From Phoronis australis (lineage: Eukaryota > Phoronida > Phoronidae): 64,000 nucleotides of DNA. The position numbers and the translations under genes were made by a program. Under the pieces are notes generated by a model. That model worked only from the letters and a program-made list of their open reading frames with translations, was not told the DNA's origin and searched no databases. Below are positions 1-20,000 of this stretch, one piece after another. The stretch lies in NCBI GenBank assembly GCA_002633005.1, contig NMRA01000108.1:163911-227910 (forward strand). Direction: 5' to 3'. Each line of letters opens with the position of its first letter. The stretch's first letter is position 1.

Positions 1-981
1 ACACAGTCTGATCAGCAGTTCACAACACGGGTTCCTGGTGTCCATGGTGTCAGCTTATCGTTTAAATTCATCGTTTAACACCAATAGATCATCAAACTTC
101 GATGTAAAACCCTTAAAAATACACCGAGTTCTTATAAAAACTGTTGTTTTATTTCGTTGTTACGGATTTATTGGTATTTGGACACACCGTAGCCTAATTA
201 GTTGGGCAGGCCAATTTACCAAGGTCCATAGCACGAGTTTGGGGTCTGTTCGGAGATAAGTTCGAAGTATTCTTCAGTGAAATACAGACAGGAGAACCTA
301 GATCTGTGTTGTTTATACTTGTGATTTTTTTAGTTCTAAACACACAAAACGCTTGGCACGAACATAAACCAGCTTAAGTTGGAAACTAAACCTCCAGTCA
401 GTCACGAAAAGACTATATTAGTGAGCCAAACAAATAATGTGCACCTAATTATTTATGTGAATTAGCCACGAAAGTGAAAATCTACTTACTTGTCCGGGGG
501 CCGGGACTAGTCGGGTTCCCCTTCCACAGACCGTCAGGGCAAAGTTTGTACAGAAACAATGATTTGAATAATGTATTTGTATTTCTAAATAAAGATTCCC
601 CTAACATGTGACCATAGCATGTAAAATCGGGTAATTGTTTCACAACAGCTTGAGCAAACACTGAATTAGCATGCGCTCACACGGCCTCGGTGCCCGGTCA
701 ATTACCTTTGTTGCCGGCATCAAAGCCGGTCACGCATTGTTTTATTCATTGCTGGCTTCTCGAAACATTTGCACTCACGAGCACTCCAAGGCATTACAAA
801 TTGTATCTAATGAGACAGACTTTGTTTCAGTTTCATATAAGCATTGGTTAGGATCATTTTAGGATGAGAATAATTCATTTTGAAACAGAACGCAGAATAG
901 TAAACGTCTACATGGCAACTCGCCCGCCGCCAATCCCCACTTAGGTTTCACAGGTTATCAGTTAGAACCGGAATACACTAA
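1..981. other. Unassigned sequence, no gene recognised
   Basis: I see no exon with convincing splice sites here. The ORFs at 38-259 and 671-862 have no recognisable protein character. An AATAAA at 588-593 could be the polyadenylation signal of a gene ending left of the window, but nothing else supports that. Confidence 0.4.
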
Positions 982-1270
982 TCAAGAAATACTAGAAAGG
1001 CACCGGGCACGTGCATAGGCAACGGAACGTATGGATAGTTCTTTGGTAAGCCGGAACTCGTAAGAGAAATCACTGTCGACGAAATGCCGGCCACAGACAC
1101 GGAGATGTTCCATGGCCTCATACTTGCTATTAACAGCATACCTTTCATTTTTCACTACCGCGAGCAACATCCTGAGCAGTTCGGGTTCTCGAGGAAATCG
1201 AAAAGGCGAAAGCTTCATAGTTCGGACAAGTGGGAACGATGCACCGCAATATAGCGGACTTCACTCGTCT
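982..1270 (-). pseudogene. Decayed THAP zinc-finger domain fragment (transposon relic)
   Basis: On the minus strand a 78-codon reading contains the second half of a THAP domain: an FRFP motif near its start, a VKN segment, then RVCGRHF followed by SDF. That is the C-x2-H half of the C2CH zinc site and its usual surroundings. It lines up with the THAP domain at 24907-25216 of this window (shared RFP, VKN, RVCG-HF and SD positions). The N-terminal Cys pair cannot be read in the same frame upstream of the ATG, so the domain looks frameshifted. THAP domains bind DNA and occur in host proteins and in P and Kolobok transposases. I saw no terminal inverted repeats here. Confidence 0.5.
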
Positions 1271-1860
1271 GCAGACGAACCACTGACGTCGCAGCGTCGT
1301 TTCTCACCTTCCTCACAAGTTAACGCGACACCTCACGGCAAGGTGAGGTTGACCGTATAAGAGGTGATGTGGATATAGACCGATTAAGACGCTACATGTA
1401 CGTTTAGAGAGTTGTTGAAATTCTCTCATTCAAGCCACCAGTAAGCTGAAAATGTATGCGTTTTCATTGGTTGGTTCATATCACTTTGGATCACCGACTT
1501 CCTGCGACTGTTTGCAATGTGACCTTTACGTCTGTGTATAACCTCCCATTGAAGGCTGAGAACGAGTATACGGTCTGCGAGTGAGGAAACTGATAACTAA
1601 ATTAAGCAAGAATCCTGGACAGTAACGCATGTGTTAATGTACAGACAAAACGTATCAGAATTAAACCGCTGTCAAAAAGTTAAACGGTTATCGTTCGAAA
1701 AGCAAGTGATATTGCAAGTTAGCAAAATCTATTGCAGTCTGTTCATCAACTTTTTTAGTTTTCAAGGGTATTGTGACAATGGTAAGTTTCAAACTATAAT
1801 TGATGTTTTTGATTAGGTAAACGGTACCCGCCTAAAAATACATTTATAGTTTTATTATAG

Positions 1861-8694
<6,834 letters not shown>

Positions 8695-8737
8695 ACGAAT
8701 TCTGGGAACATGTACAGGTATCAGACTTGAATATGAA

Positions 8738-8743
8738 AATAAA
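8738..8743 (+). terminator. Polyadenylation signal of the FReD gene
   Basis: AATAAA 44 bases downstream of the TAA in the expected strand. Confidence 0.6.
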
Positions 8744-8744
8744 T

Positions 8745-11680
8745 CATGCTGCCCGACACATACCTTTCAGTTTTTATTTATTTGTCTTTGATATTTGCCA
8801 ACATGTTTTCTTTGAGCAGTTAAGAGAGAGTAACACCAGTTTAAAATATTGAGAGGTTGCATTTTGAATGGCATAATGCAGACATGGATACTCGTGTCAT
8901 TATCTTGATTATTACTATTCGCCATTTTCAAAGTCATGTAACGTTGAGAAATCATAATTACATATTCGTGGAAAATATCCTAGTCCGTTTTTAGTAGAAA
9001 ATAAATAACACGCGCCCAAAACGCCAAAAATTTTACTTGTCTTTACGACGCGTAGGCCTATATGTTGATTTATTTTGCGAACATGTTGGTGAAAAACGCT
9101 TCTGTGTGAGAAGTAACAAACTGAAATGCTGTTATTCACAAAATTGACAACTTACAAAAATGCACATGTGTCAACCAACGAGTTTTCGATACTTCTGGAT
9201 CGCAAGAAATGTGGGAAGTCCATCAAGCTGTCTGACAGGGGTGCAAAAATTGTGTTAAACACCGTGGGATCATGTCACTCCAGCTTCTGAGATGTGCTTT
9301 CGAAATTTTCCAAAACCCAGTGTTCTACAGCAACGATGAACCACCACCCCCATCTTGAGGGGCCGCCTGTATCCCCCGTTACCAATGCAGAGTGAAATCA
9401 AAGATATATTCTAACCATGGAGCCCGGTTTCGGGCTCCTTCTGAAATGTGACATAAGAGGACCTAGGGAGTCTTCCACTGATTTTAAAGGTGATGCACCG
9501 CTGAGAAATTGAAATACAAACCAAGCACGAAAAAATGTACTCATTTCATGTATACAGAACGTGTAGAAAAAAATGTTTGTATCTAGTCGCGCAGTTTTGT
9601 TCGGATATGAAAACTAATAATGTTCACGGGTTTCATCTTTTTAGCTCGCTGGAATATTTTCTGTGATGAACAAAACCAGTTGGTTGTTTCAATCCCCGAC
9701 GTAGCAAATTGTAATACAATACACGCGGTTTTCACAAAAATATTAAAGCCTAGTTCGTTGTCATTTAAAAATCCTAAAATGGCTGTATTTTCGAGATCAC
9801 TCTTGTTCGGGGGCCCCATTTCCAATGCACGAGCCCACTGCAAATTACACCACCATTTAGGTATGACCGTTTGATTTCAGAACTGTCCGAGTGTTTTTAA
9901 AAGATAGTGAAGGTAAACGTTACATATTTACACGCGAACTGAGGTCAAGGAGCACGCGTTGGAACAGATTAGCGGATTTATTAAGATTGGTGTTATCGGA
10001 CAGAAAAATGAGACCAGCACCAGCTTAGAATTGGACGTAAAACTCTGGCGTCGAAGCCCGGCGCGCTATTGGCTGAGTTAACTTCGACTAGTCATTAAGT
10101 GGGGGAGTATTTTAAGTATAGCTAACTGATCAAGTCACCGGAATTGATTTACTAAAATATTGATAGACAACGCCTTGGTGATTTGTAATAAAAACACAAT
10201 GTTGTTTTATAGCGCTGATCAAAGTTAACAGCTTCATCAAGTCTACCTTACCCAACAATACTCCCAAAAATAAATTTTTGGACGTAAAGATGACGTTGTT
10301 CCTTGAAACCAACAAAATCAGTGATGGTGAATAAAAACCGCTGGTTGGATAGAATTTCACGAATGTATCTTAGACAAGATTTTAAGAGTTACTCAAATCC
10401 GTTTCAGCAAAAGTGTCGGTGATACAAAAAAAATTACCGACATTTTAGTTTCCTAAACAATTATTTCTCAAACGATGACTACAAAACTCTACGTATCAAA
10501 ATTGCGGGATGACAGTTCTACCAAATTTCAAAAAACGTTCATCGGTTACGTTTTTGCAACTAGTCCCTTCGAGCCTATTCGGTTAATTCCCAAAATCTTA
10601 ATTGATAAGAAGTACATGTATATATTTTACAAAGGTTGGTATGCCAATTACTTTGTATATGTTTACTTTTTGTTACATTTTTATGGTAATTTGTAGTCTT
10701 ACGAAAACGTTTGCATGGGAAGCGCACCATAAGGGGCTGGGAGGGACTATAGCCCCCACTTTTTCAGTGCTGCGCCGCCCATAGTCTATGTCGTTTTGAT
10801 AAATTTTCGATATTTTTCTTATTCTGAATTATAGTATTTCCAACCGTCTTGAGCAAGATATTTTTTTCTCAGTGCCTCGAACTTAGGTTGTTTTTGCTAA
10901 TTTAAATTTCATAGAAAAGGTTCAGATGTTTTTAAAGCCAATCAGTTCGTAACAAATTTTTTGTATTTAAAATAGTCTTCAATTGCCCAAAAGACCAAAT
11001 CCGGCGTTTTTTGTGTGAGTGTTCATGGCATTGACGCGATTGCTCTGGCTCGGAAATCTTAAGTTTTGACAAAGAGAGAATTATGAGTTTCTGGGTGATT
11101 CACTAAGACTTCGATTAAAATTCACATCTTACCAGCAGCTTCTGTTTTTTCATCGTCACTCAAATTCCATTTTCTTTAAAAATAAAGTAATTTTCTTCAT
11201 TGCACAGTGAAGCCATGCAGACGACGGAAACGGAGTCGTAGTGTTAATTACAGAAGTTAATTAATAAACTCCACATTTCCCTACGCTCCCTAAATCCGCC
11301 TGTGCATTGGTCTGAACTAGGAACAGACTTGGTGCTTTGACTGCGATGCATTGGCTTTAAGCGCCCTCTATAGGTCACTGGCGCGAGTTTCAAATTGACG
11401 CACATGCGTAAAAGGTCATATCCTGTTATGGTTTTCTGACAGCTGAAAACGGAATGTCTTGGTTGAAAATGTGCATGTAATCGTGAAAATCAGCTTGCTG
11501 TAAGTACCTCTATGATCTATTTAATGAGCTATTGCTGCTTCATTGACCATGATGTATTGGTAGTATGGAATAAGGTGTTATCCTGTCTACTCATTGTTTT
11601 CCGGTAGGGCCTATCTCGGGGCAAACCAAGCCTAACCAGGCAAGGTGCAAGTTATGCAGTTCGAGTAAACACGTCTCCAG
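8745..11680. other. Intergenic, no gene recognised
   Basis: Non-coding by eye. It contains a TAGGCCTATA motif near 9053, a short GAGCCCGGTTTCGGGCTCC hairpin near 9420 and scattered chance ORFs. Confidence 0.45.
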
Positions 11681-11689
11681 CTGGCCAAA

Positions 11690-12640
11690 TAGAGATGGTG
11701 GATCTCCTGTAGTGTAGGAGCTTCATACGCCGGAAGCTTTTCTGCGAATTATGCCTCACATTGATTGAACCAGGAGATATGACGTCATATCCCTGGAACG
11801 TGCAGTGTAAAAATGGCCAGTTGCCGAATGCCGATTTGGCAACTGAATGAAGGACTGTTCGAAAAAAACGTTTGATTACTGGAGTATTTGTTCAAGTTTG
11901 GAAGGAACTAAAGATGTGGACATCCCCTTAGCATGTTTCTCTATGCGCAAAGGGTACTTATAGCAATGTGACTTTGATGGCTTAACCAGTGTGTATCATA
12001 ATTTGCAGAAAAGCTTCCAAAGACGTATGAAGGCCTTATGCCATGAGAGTTAGGCGTACCATCTCTACTGCTAAGTACAGATGGTGGCACTGTCTGAAGT
12101 AATCCACTGAACAAGGATGTGTCCAGAAAATGGCCAAATTTCTGGTTTTCATTTAATCGAAAGAAGTTCATTGAGCTAGTGGTTATCATCCGTCAAGTAT
12201 TTCCCATTAAGCCTTAAAAATTGCCGTCAAACCTGTCCCACTCCATTTTCTTCATTTTTTGGGGCAGCTACAAAGACCCTTGCTTGTTTCATAGACACGG
12301 CCTAGGTGTCTTAGCCAGTCAGTGGGCCCTGATTGTTCAAAAGGCCAATTGACCGTGAGAAGGGTGAAGGTTTTTATCCAATAGTTTCAGTTGAGGGCCA
12401 AAGAGTCAAAGGTCACATGTCAGTCAGTTCAGGTTTTCTCAACAAATCTTTCAGAAGTCATGCCAAGTTCACAATATCACCAACAGGTGCCAGTACTGTT
12501 CAGTAAACCAACTGCTGAGTACCTCTATGTCTGAACTAGGCCACCACATCTGGCACAAACAATAGTCATCCCATAGGCAGCCATACGTCAGAAGCTTTTC
12601 AGGCAAATTATGGCCTTCACTGACTAAACCATCTGTGGTG
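11690..12640. repeat. Three diverged copies of one repeat, one inverted
   Basis: A block of about 55 bases with the core GAAGCTTTTC and a TACG-type left edge occurs at 11721-11770 (plus), 11975-12033 (minus) and 12579-12632 (plus). The first two also share TAGAGATGGT flanks, so about 11690-12070 can fold back. This looks like an old transposon cluster upstream of the coiled-coil gene. Confidence 0.55.
11769..11796. other. Near-perfect palindrome with a CRE-like core
   Basis: CCAGGAGATATGACGTCATA and onward is symmetric about TGACGTCA over roughly 27 bases with one mismatch pair. It may be a CREB/ATF-type site or simply the loop of the surrounding repeat. Confidence 0.35.
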
Positions 12641-13880
12641 TTGTTATAAGTACAAGGGACACCTAAGTGAGCCGTTGAATTGTCTCAAATGAATACTCCT
12701 GCAGACATTTTTGAGTACTGTAGTGCCATTACTAAAGTGCAGTGAATGTGTTTAAGTTTGAACAGAAACTTGTCGAAGGTTATGGGGAGGTCACACGCCA
12801 CGCGCCTGCCAGTCGTGCCAAGAGGCGGTATCAAAGATGGGATCATGGGAAATCAGTCTTTAAACCAACCTGGAACTCAAATCAGGTTGGAAGTGTTGAA
12901 AAATCCAACAATACCAAGATTCAAACCATGTATCTGCCAAGTATCCAAACAGTTTAGCCAAGAGGCAATTGGAGAGGCTTTATTCAACTGTAAACAATGC
13001 TTGTGAGTCACATGATAACACACCCTTTCCCTTCCAAAGGTGTGCTTCTTGGACTATGATTGCAGCACCAGTGCTAGTGTTTGGGAATTTGACCTCGACA
13101 ACACGACCCTGTGTCCCAGAATTTGCCCGACACCAATGCTCTGTCTATGGTCTGGATTCACCACAACCAAGCAGGTGGCCACCTTCTTCATCTGCTATGT
13201 GAAGGCCTTCCGAACATACTAAGGGTTCTTGGGTCTCATCTCACTTGTACTTGTAGGATGTCTTAATTTGTGTCAGTGTGTCCATTTGGACGCCCTGGAC
13301 CAGCCTCGTTCTGGAGCCTCAAGATGGCACTGATTGGTTTAGCCATTTGAGGCTTGGTTATGGAAATACCTTCTCAGCAATGATTGGCTGTTGCCTAGAC
13401 AATTTAAAATTAAGGCAGATTTCAATTATTTTTACAGGCATTGCTGCTGCCATTCAAGAAGCAGAAGGTATTGTTTTGGTTATTGTTCGAAACAAAGGTT
13501 GTTGGGGAACTTATTTTCAATTCTTGTTTATTAATAGTATCATAGAAATTAATCTGTTTTCGAATCAAAATGCATCATTTTTGCAATAATTTGGACCTAA
13601 CTTACTACAATATACCGTTAGTTTTCATTTTTATATGATACTGCTGAAAATTTCAAAGTTGATTTAACTTTAAATTACTCGTAATATTCCAGCGATTTCC
13701 GTAAAAATGTGACAGAAGTTTGACACATTTCATTTCGCATAACCAAGCCTCAAGTAGCTGTGCCGATCAGCGCCATCTTGAGGCTAGGGGACGAGGCTGA
13801 CCCTGGGCACCCTCCTACTAGTAGGCTGTTCGATGACTATTCAGTTTGTTTACATTTCAGCATCAACAGCTGGTTTCACA

Positions 13881-14094
13881 ATGGCTTCGTCCCTGGGTCT
13901 GTCGTACTTGTCACCCGGAGCAATGAGCCCATCGCAGTCTAGGGCCGGATCAAGGGTCGGGTCACAAACCGGGTCACCCAGGTCATCTGCAGGACGGAAG
14001 CCAACCAGTACAGACTTCGCCGCACAGATAAGACGACTTGAGATGGAAGGAGAACGACTTCGACAGAACAGCAAGTTTATACCATCCTCATCAG
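13881..14094 (+). CDS. CCDC158: CCDC158 coding exon 1 (residues 1-71)
   Basis: The exon itself starts at 13861 after TACATTTCAG, leaving 20 bases of 5' UTR. Donor TCAG/GTGATA, phase 1 out. It encodes a Ser/Gly/Arg-rich leader, then FAAQIRRLEMEGERLRQ, the first heptad segment. Confidence 0.75.
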
Positions 14095-17000
14095 GTGATA
14101 CCACTTTTTCTCTCTTGTTCCTCAATTGTAACCAAAAATAATTGTTATTTTTTACCGTATAACAACTGTTTTACTATCAAACGTGACTACAAAATGTGAA
14201 GCACGTTACTTGTAGCAATTTTCAGTTGAAGAGTAGCGAAATTTCTTGTAATTTCAAAGTAAAAAATTCCAAGCAATTTTCAAAATAATTGAGTGTGTTT
14301 TGCCTGGTTCCCGTCTTGAGCTTTTGCTGCGGCTTGGTCGAAGTCCCTTTGCCGAAATTAGCCAACTTTTTTGAAAATTTCTTTTCATATCACATAAATA
14401 CCACCTTTTCCATTTGCATTAGGAATACTGCACTCTTTGCAACATTACATGTCAAGCAGGTACTGCAAAGAGAGTGAGCTACGAAACTTGGTCGATGTTT
14501 TAATACTCCGAATTCAAAAGTTTGTCCACCATCTCCACGCTGGACAATACACACCTTTGGATTGATAAAATCCCATCTCACCAACAAGTCACTTATTTCA
14601 ATATGATATACAATTTTTACCTTATTTCTAATTTGATGGAATACAGTAGACTCACTCACAATGTAGTGGGAAATGCGTGAATATACCTTTAAGGTGTTTG
14701 TACCGTATCGACTATTATTTACAGAACTGTAAAGATTCTGTAAAAGGGGCTTTTTAGTTCCAGGAAATACATAATTACTTATTTTCAGTAACTAAAAATC
14801 TGTCGACTCTGATTTTTAAATTTTTACCAACATTTCATGAATTAGCTCCATGACAATGATTTTTTTGTAAAAAGCAAAACATGTCCAAATTACATTTGTC
14901 TTTTCATTTGCTAAAAATGTTGATGATGAAATCTCAAGAATTACTGTTACAGTTTGCTACGTTATTTTATTTTTGTGTTTCGCAACTTACCTATTTTGAC
15001 CCCCACTCATGCAAAAAATGGAAACTTTAAAAAATTCTAACATTATTTTGGAGAATGGTGCTGATAACACACTTTGGTGAAAGTTTCACCTGAATTCAAT
15101 CAGATGTTTCTGAGGTATGGTGTTCCAAAATTATACAAATTTGGAGATTTTTTCTTTGGTGGTCCTACATGTCAACCTCAAAGAACTGTGCATTGGGAAG
15201 TGACAGCTATACATGACCTCCCTCCATCTCTGTGTTACAAAACATTCTCAAATTGGTGGTGACTGACGTCATTGGACTAGCTGCTCTCATTGTCGTTTAC
15301 TGCCTGGGAAGATTGATGAGAGAGTTTGATTTTATGTTTTCTTCATAACATTTTCATCAAATTTCAGTTACTTTCAACACAGCTGGGTTTATTGACACAC
15401 AGATAACAGTGTTATATTAGGTTATACCTCAAGGAAACATGCTACATGCTGTTTTCCCATTTGGTTTGAGTTAAGTTTAAAATTGTGCTAGGAAGTCAGT
15501 ATTTGTAGTCTCTGCCGATTTTGTGCTGGTATGTATTAGCCCTCCAAAATAGTGATTGGCTCTTCTAAGCAGATGACACTGTCAGCAAATAATGGTAAAT
15601 GTGATCAAAAATTATTTCTTGGCTGAGTTAAGTCAAAAATAAAGTGAGGAGTCTCATATCAGAATAAAAAATATTAAATTCTACCTGACAGTTTAGTCAT
15701 TCTGAGAAAGTCTATCTTTCATTTTCTTTGCAAAAGTTGTATAGTATTTCATTTTGCAGAAAATTCAAACTCAGCTGGAAATTGTAAAACTCCTGTACGG
15801 GCTCAGAAGTCTATGCCCATACTATGGGGAGTTTGTATGTTAAGTTGAAATATATGCATTCCTGTCAAGTCTGATGATGAGTGGAGGCATAATCTACCAT
15901 CAGAGTAGCTACAATGTTTGTTTACTTTTGTCATGCACTGCATTGCTATAACCTTATTACAGGTTAGTGCATTACTCAAACTAGAGATAGGGGGTTTTGT
16001 TTGTTCTCTCTGCCCAAAGTGGTACTTGTTCTTGGGTTAATCCTCTTTATCAAATAACCACAGTCAGTGTGATACCTGCAGTGCATTTAAGGGTATATCT
16101 CAGTTGAGGCTGTCGGTAACAGGGCTTGGAATTCTCCTCTTTTTGGGGATTTCTTTATTTTTGGTTTCGGTTTCCTCTTATTTCATTTCTAGTTTCCTCT
16201 GAGGCTCTTTTCGTCCTTATTTTGATTTTATTCATGTAAAAACATTTGTTTCAGATAAAGTTTACTGCACAAAAATATTTTTATCACACAAGCCTGTTTA
16301 TTTGTGGAACGATACGTCACCTGGGAAATGTTCCTTTTTTGTAATTGGTCATTCCAAGCCCTGCAGTAAGTGATGTTGCTGTGACTAATTGTGTCATGCA
16401 TCCAGTTAGAATTAAGAACTCTTTTATATTATGCTAGTGTACTGTTGTTCCTCTGGCTGTAATATATAGATATGTCACGTTTATAAAGACCTCTGCATGT
16501 CTTGTTTGTTTGTTTGATTGTTTGTTTGTTTGTTTGTTTGTTTGTTTGTAATGCTGTTCTTCATATGTTTAGCTCACAGTTTGGCGCAACAGTGGTTTTG
16601 TATTTTGTGGTTTTTACAGCAAACATAGAAAAGTCAAAACACTCATATTATAAAAGCCCGACTATCTGTAGAGCTCTGACACTTTTTTGAAAAGTGGAAA
16701 AATGAAAAGTTTCAGTAAATGCTTCTGTGTAAAATGACTGAACTGGTTTTGTTGTCATTATCACCCTGAGCAAGCTTTTCAAACTGTAGTGCATCGACAT
16801 TGCTGACGCTTCTCTGGTCTGGTCTCTGTATTCTCTGTATGATTTTTAACTGTCCGGTGTGACTCTAATTTGACTGCATTTAAAAGCTTGATTTTATGTG
16901 CTGTGACGTAATGTTTGAATATTGTTCTTACAGGGTCTGTACTAGGCAGTGGCAGTTTCATCTCTGGCGAAATGGAGGTAAGTCGACTATCCATGGATTT

Positions 17001-20000
17001 AATCCACATTTCTTGTCTATTAGTCTCTTGTTCAAAAGACCAAGTTAGTGTTATTGTGGCAGATGGCAGTCTTATGTCTGACTAATGTTTAATGACTGAA
17101 TTGGGAGTTGTCTGTGGGCAATCTGACATTAGGTATTACAGATGTTATATTCTTGTCATCGTAATGCTGCTAGATAATTGATGCTTGGCTGTAATAGAAT
17201 CCCACATTTTATACTATTCTAAGCATTGCCCAACTTTGAAGTTTTCTTTCTATTTTAGCAGACACTACTCAACTATGCACCCACCTCTACTAACCAATTA
17301 CTTTACAAAAGCACCTACTGTCAGAGTTAGTGCCCAACTAGGTTGTGCTGAGAACCTTAAACCAATGTCAGTGGCGGATTTGGGTGGGCAAGGGNCCCCC
17401 CCCCCCCCCCCTACAATTTTCCCAGATACCATTTCGCAGTACAGGGTGTGAATTGCTGACTAGCATACGTGCATAGGCTTTGAACAAACCCCGTTCACCT
17501 TTTTTTTAGTAAACCCAAAAATTTGAGACCCCTGCAGCACTACATTTTAGGCTGGGAGCGCGCATGTGGCGGTTATTCCTGTGTCCTGGCTCCCCCAACT
17601 CAAAATCCTGGATCCATCTCTGAACGTAATATTACTCAGTAACTTAGGTTTAAAATTGTTGAGAATGATGTTCAAGCCTGGGACTGGTTAAGAGGATTTG
17701 ATTTTTGCTTTTCGTCTGCAAAACTGTTATAGCTTCCTGTTGCTTTGACTTGAGAGTTCGTGTAAACTGAATATTTTTTTACACTTTGATAATAACCCAG
17801 CCCAAAAGTAGTCTTAACTGAAGATTCTGAAGTAATGCTTTCAGTTGTATATTATTTTGCAGCCATGTGAAACCTCTAGTCTATTTTGACACTCCAGTTC
17901 AATTCCAACTGCTGATCTATTATAATTTTGAATAACCCGCCTTTATCTAACAGGTATTGATGGTTTTGATTGAGCTATTAGTCATTTTGCACCCATGTAT
18001 GCACATGTTTTCATTTGGCAGATATCAAAACACATTAAGATAGTCTTGGTTGTTCATGAGGCTACTCTATGCCACTGAGCTGTTGTGGTCTTTGTATGCC
18101 TAAAGCATTGTATTGTGTTGATATGCTATTCATCTTTAGTGCACTTGGGTTATTCTAAAACATACAGGGAGAAAGACATCCCCCTGTGAATGCATAAGTT
18201 GTGTTCAGACCATAGTGACCTCCCATGTGGTGCACTGCGGTCAGGCATTTCAAAGTCAAACTGCCAAGTGCAAAGAATGCTATACCTACACCGTCCTGTT
18301 CTTGATTTACCAAGATCAAGCATCAGTTTGGTTTATTTCTGTCCATATCTGTCCTTGGTAATGATTGCATTTTGTGCTTGTCCCGTTTTCCAAATGTACC
18401 AAACCTTTGTTGCCCCACAAAATAAAGTGAAGTCTCTTCTATCAAATTTGAACACAATATGGCGAATGAGTAAAGATTAATTTTGTCAAAACTTCGACCA
18501 AGAGTAAACAAGAGGACAATTGTGTACTTGATTATTTGAAAACAACATATAGTATGGCTGTCATCTACAAACACATGACGACAATTTGAACATTTTGGCA
18601 ATGAGCTGAACATTTGAAAAGTTAAATGCCAATTTTGGTCATTATTTTTGTTGGAATTTGAAGAAACGTCACATACAAATCGATGCCATGAGCTCATTTC
18701 TCAAAGTATTCTTTAAAACTTTTTTCTGCATGATTTCACTTATTAAATAGATTATTCAGAACAAGTTCAAGCAAAAGGTCTCACAGCTGTGTTTATAACA
18801 AGTGAACAGTTACTGTAACCAGCAGGGTTCTCCCCTGGTAAAAATATTGAACTTGACTCTAAGGCCCTCGTTCACCTGTCGTGAGGGGAAAGGTGCCTGT
18901 GTGCTTTCTGAGAGGAGATTTCTTAGGGTGAAGGGAATTTCTGAGCCTGATAAGGGGAATTTCACATGATTTTTTCAGTATTTTCAGGGGGGAATCATCG
19001 AAGACCTTGGCTCACAGCTTTTCAAACTTTGTGCGGCACCCTATTCAGAGAACACTAACTTGAGGTGCATTTGGTAGATGCAAGGTGCTCGCGAAAAAGC
19101 GAGATTGCGCAAAATCATGTGAGCGAATGACGACTGTTTTGCAAGTATGCGCTGGACTTTATCAGCATACCCTAGTACTCTGTCGGTGTTTGAAGTGAGG
19201 TTGGAATTTAAAAGACCGAGTAATAGAATTCAGTTTCCATTTCATAAGGAAAGATTTTTTACTACAAATGCCACTCAGATTTCTTTCTTCTAGGTAACAC
19301 AGTTCTGTTTACTGTTAAGTTACTGGTCAGTGCTGTGTGGCTCATCTCTTAATCACTATATAATGTCTACCTTTATTTTCAGGTCAGCCCAGAGGCAGCG
19401 CCTCTCAGCAGCTCAAGTCTGGGTGCACTCGCTGATATATCCTCAGAAACAAAAACCATAGACCAACTCAGGTAACACATGTCAATCAACTTTTCAATGA
19501 TTGTGGGTCTGTTGTTTTCGAGGTACAATTTGTGAAAGTAAAATGTCTCTTATGCACCCTTTCTTTCCCAAAGGGACTGATAGCTCATATGGCTAGGGGG
19601 AGGAGGGAAACTAAAAAATACGTTATGTATCTCCCATTTTCTTGCTGTTAAGAATCGTTTCCATGACGGCAAGTGGCATTTCTTGCTGTGAATTGCCTCT
19701 TACTGAAATATTCTCAAAGTTAAAATTGTCTTGTCAATGAGCTGAGTGTTCTAGCTTCATTAAGTCAACTGCTAGTCAGAAATCAATACTGTTGAGCCGC
19801 TTAAATGTGAAAATTTCAATTCTCTCCATTTTGTGCTGTATGTAATGTCACTGTCTTTCATGGTGCTATTCACATAAAAGTAATTATGTTGAATAATCAT
19901 ATTTCTGAATAGCTGAACTTCTCTACTCCATGAAATCTTTGGAAGTATTTTACTGAAACTCGCAGGATCATTGTATTGGAAAAACGCTGTGGTCTACTTT

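Larger units (their letters stand above)
14095..16933 (+). other. CCDC158 intron 1
   Basis: A 2.8-kb intron. It contains the MITE at 16120-16363 and the TTTG repeat near 16503, otherwise AT-rich unique-looking sequence. Confidence 0.6.

Noticed and set aside
11490-11510. CTTGCT/GTAAGT as donor of a CCDC158 first exon
   Set aside because: It sits near an old repeat cluster and nothing but the donor consensus supports it.
13439-13468. Thirty-base candidate exon reading IAAAIQEAE between TTTTTACAG and GTATTG
   Set aside because: Too short to trust, no in-frame link to the first coding exon can be proved, and it is not needed. It remains a possible 5' exon.
13833-13880. Upstream in-frame ATG at 13833 extending the CCDC158 start by 16 codons
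   Set aside because: A strong acceptor (TACATTTCAG) ends at 13860, so the upstream ATG would lie in an intron. The ATG at 13881 follows the acceptor.
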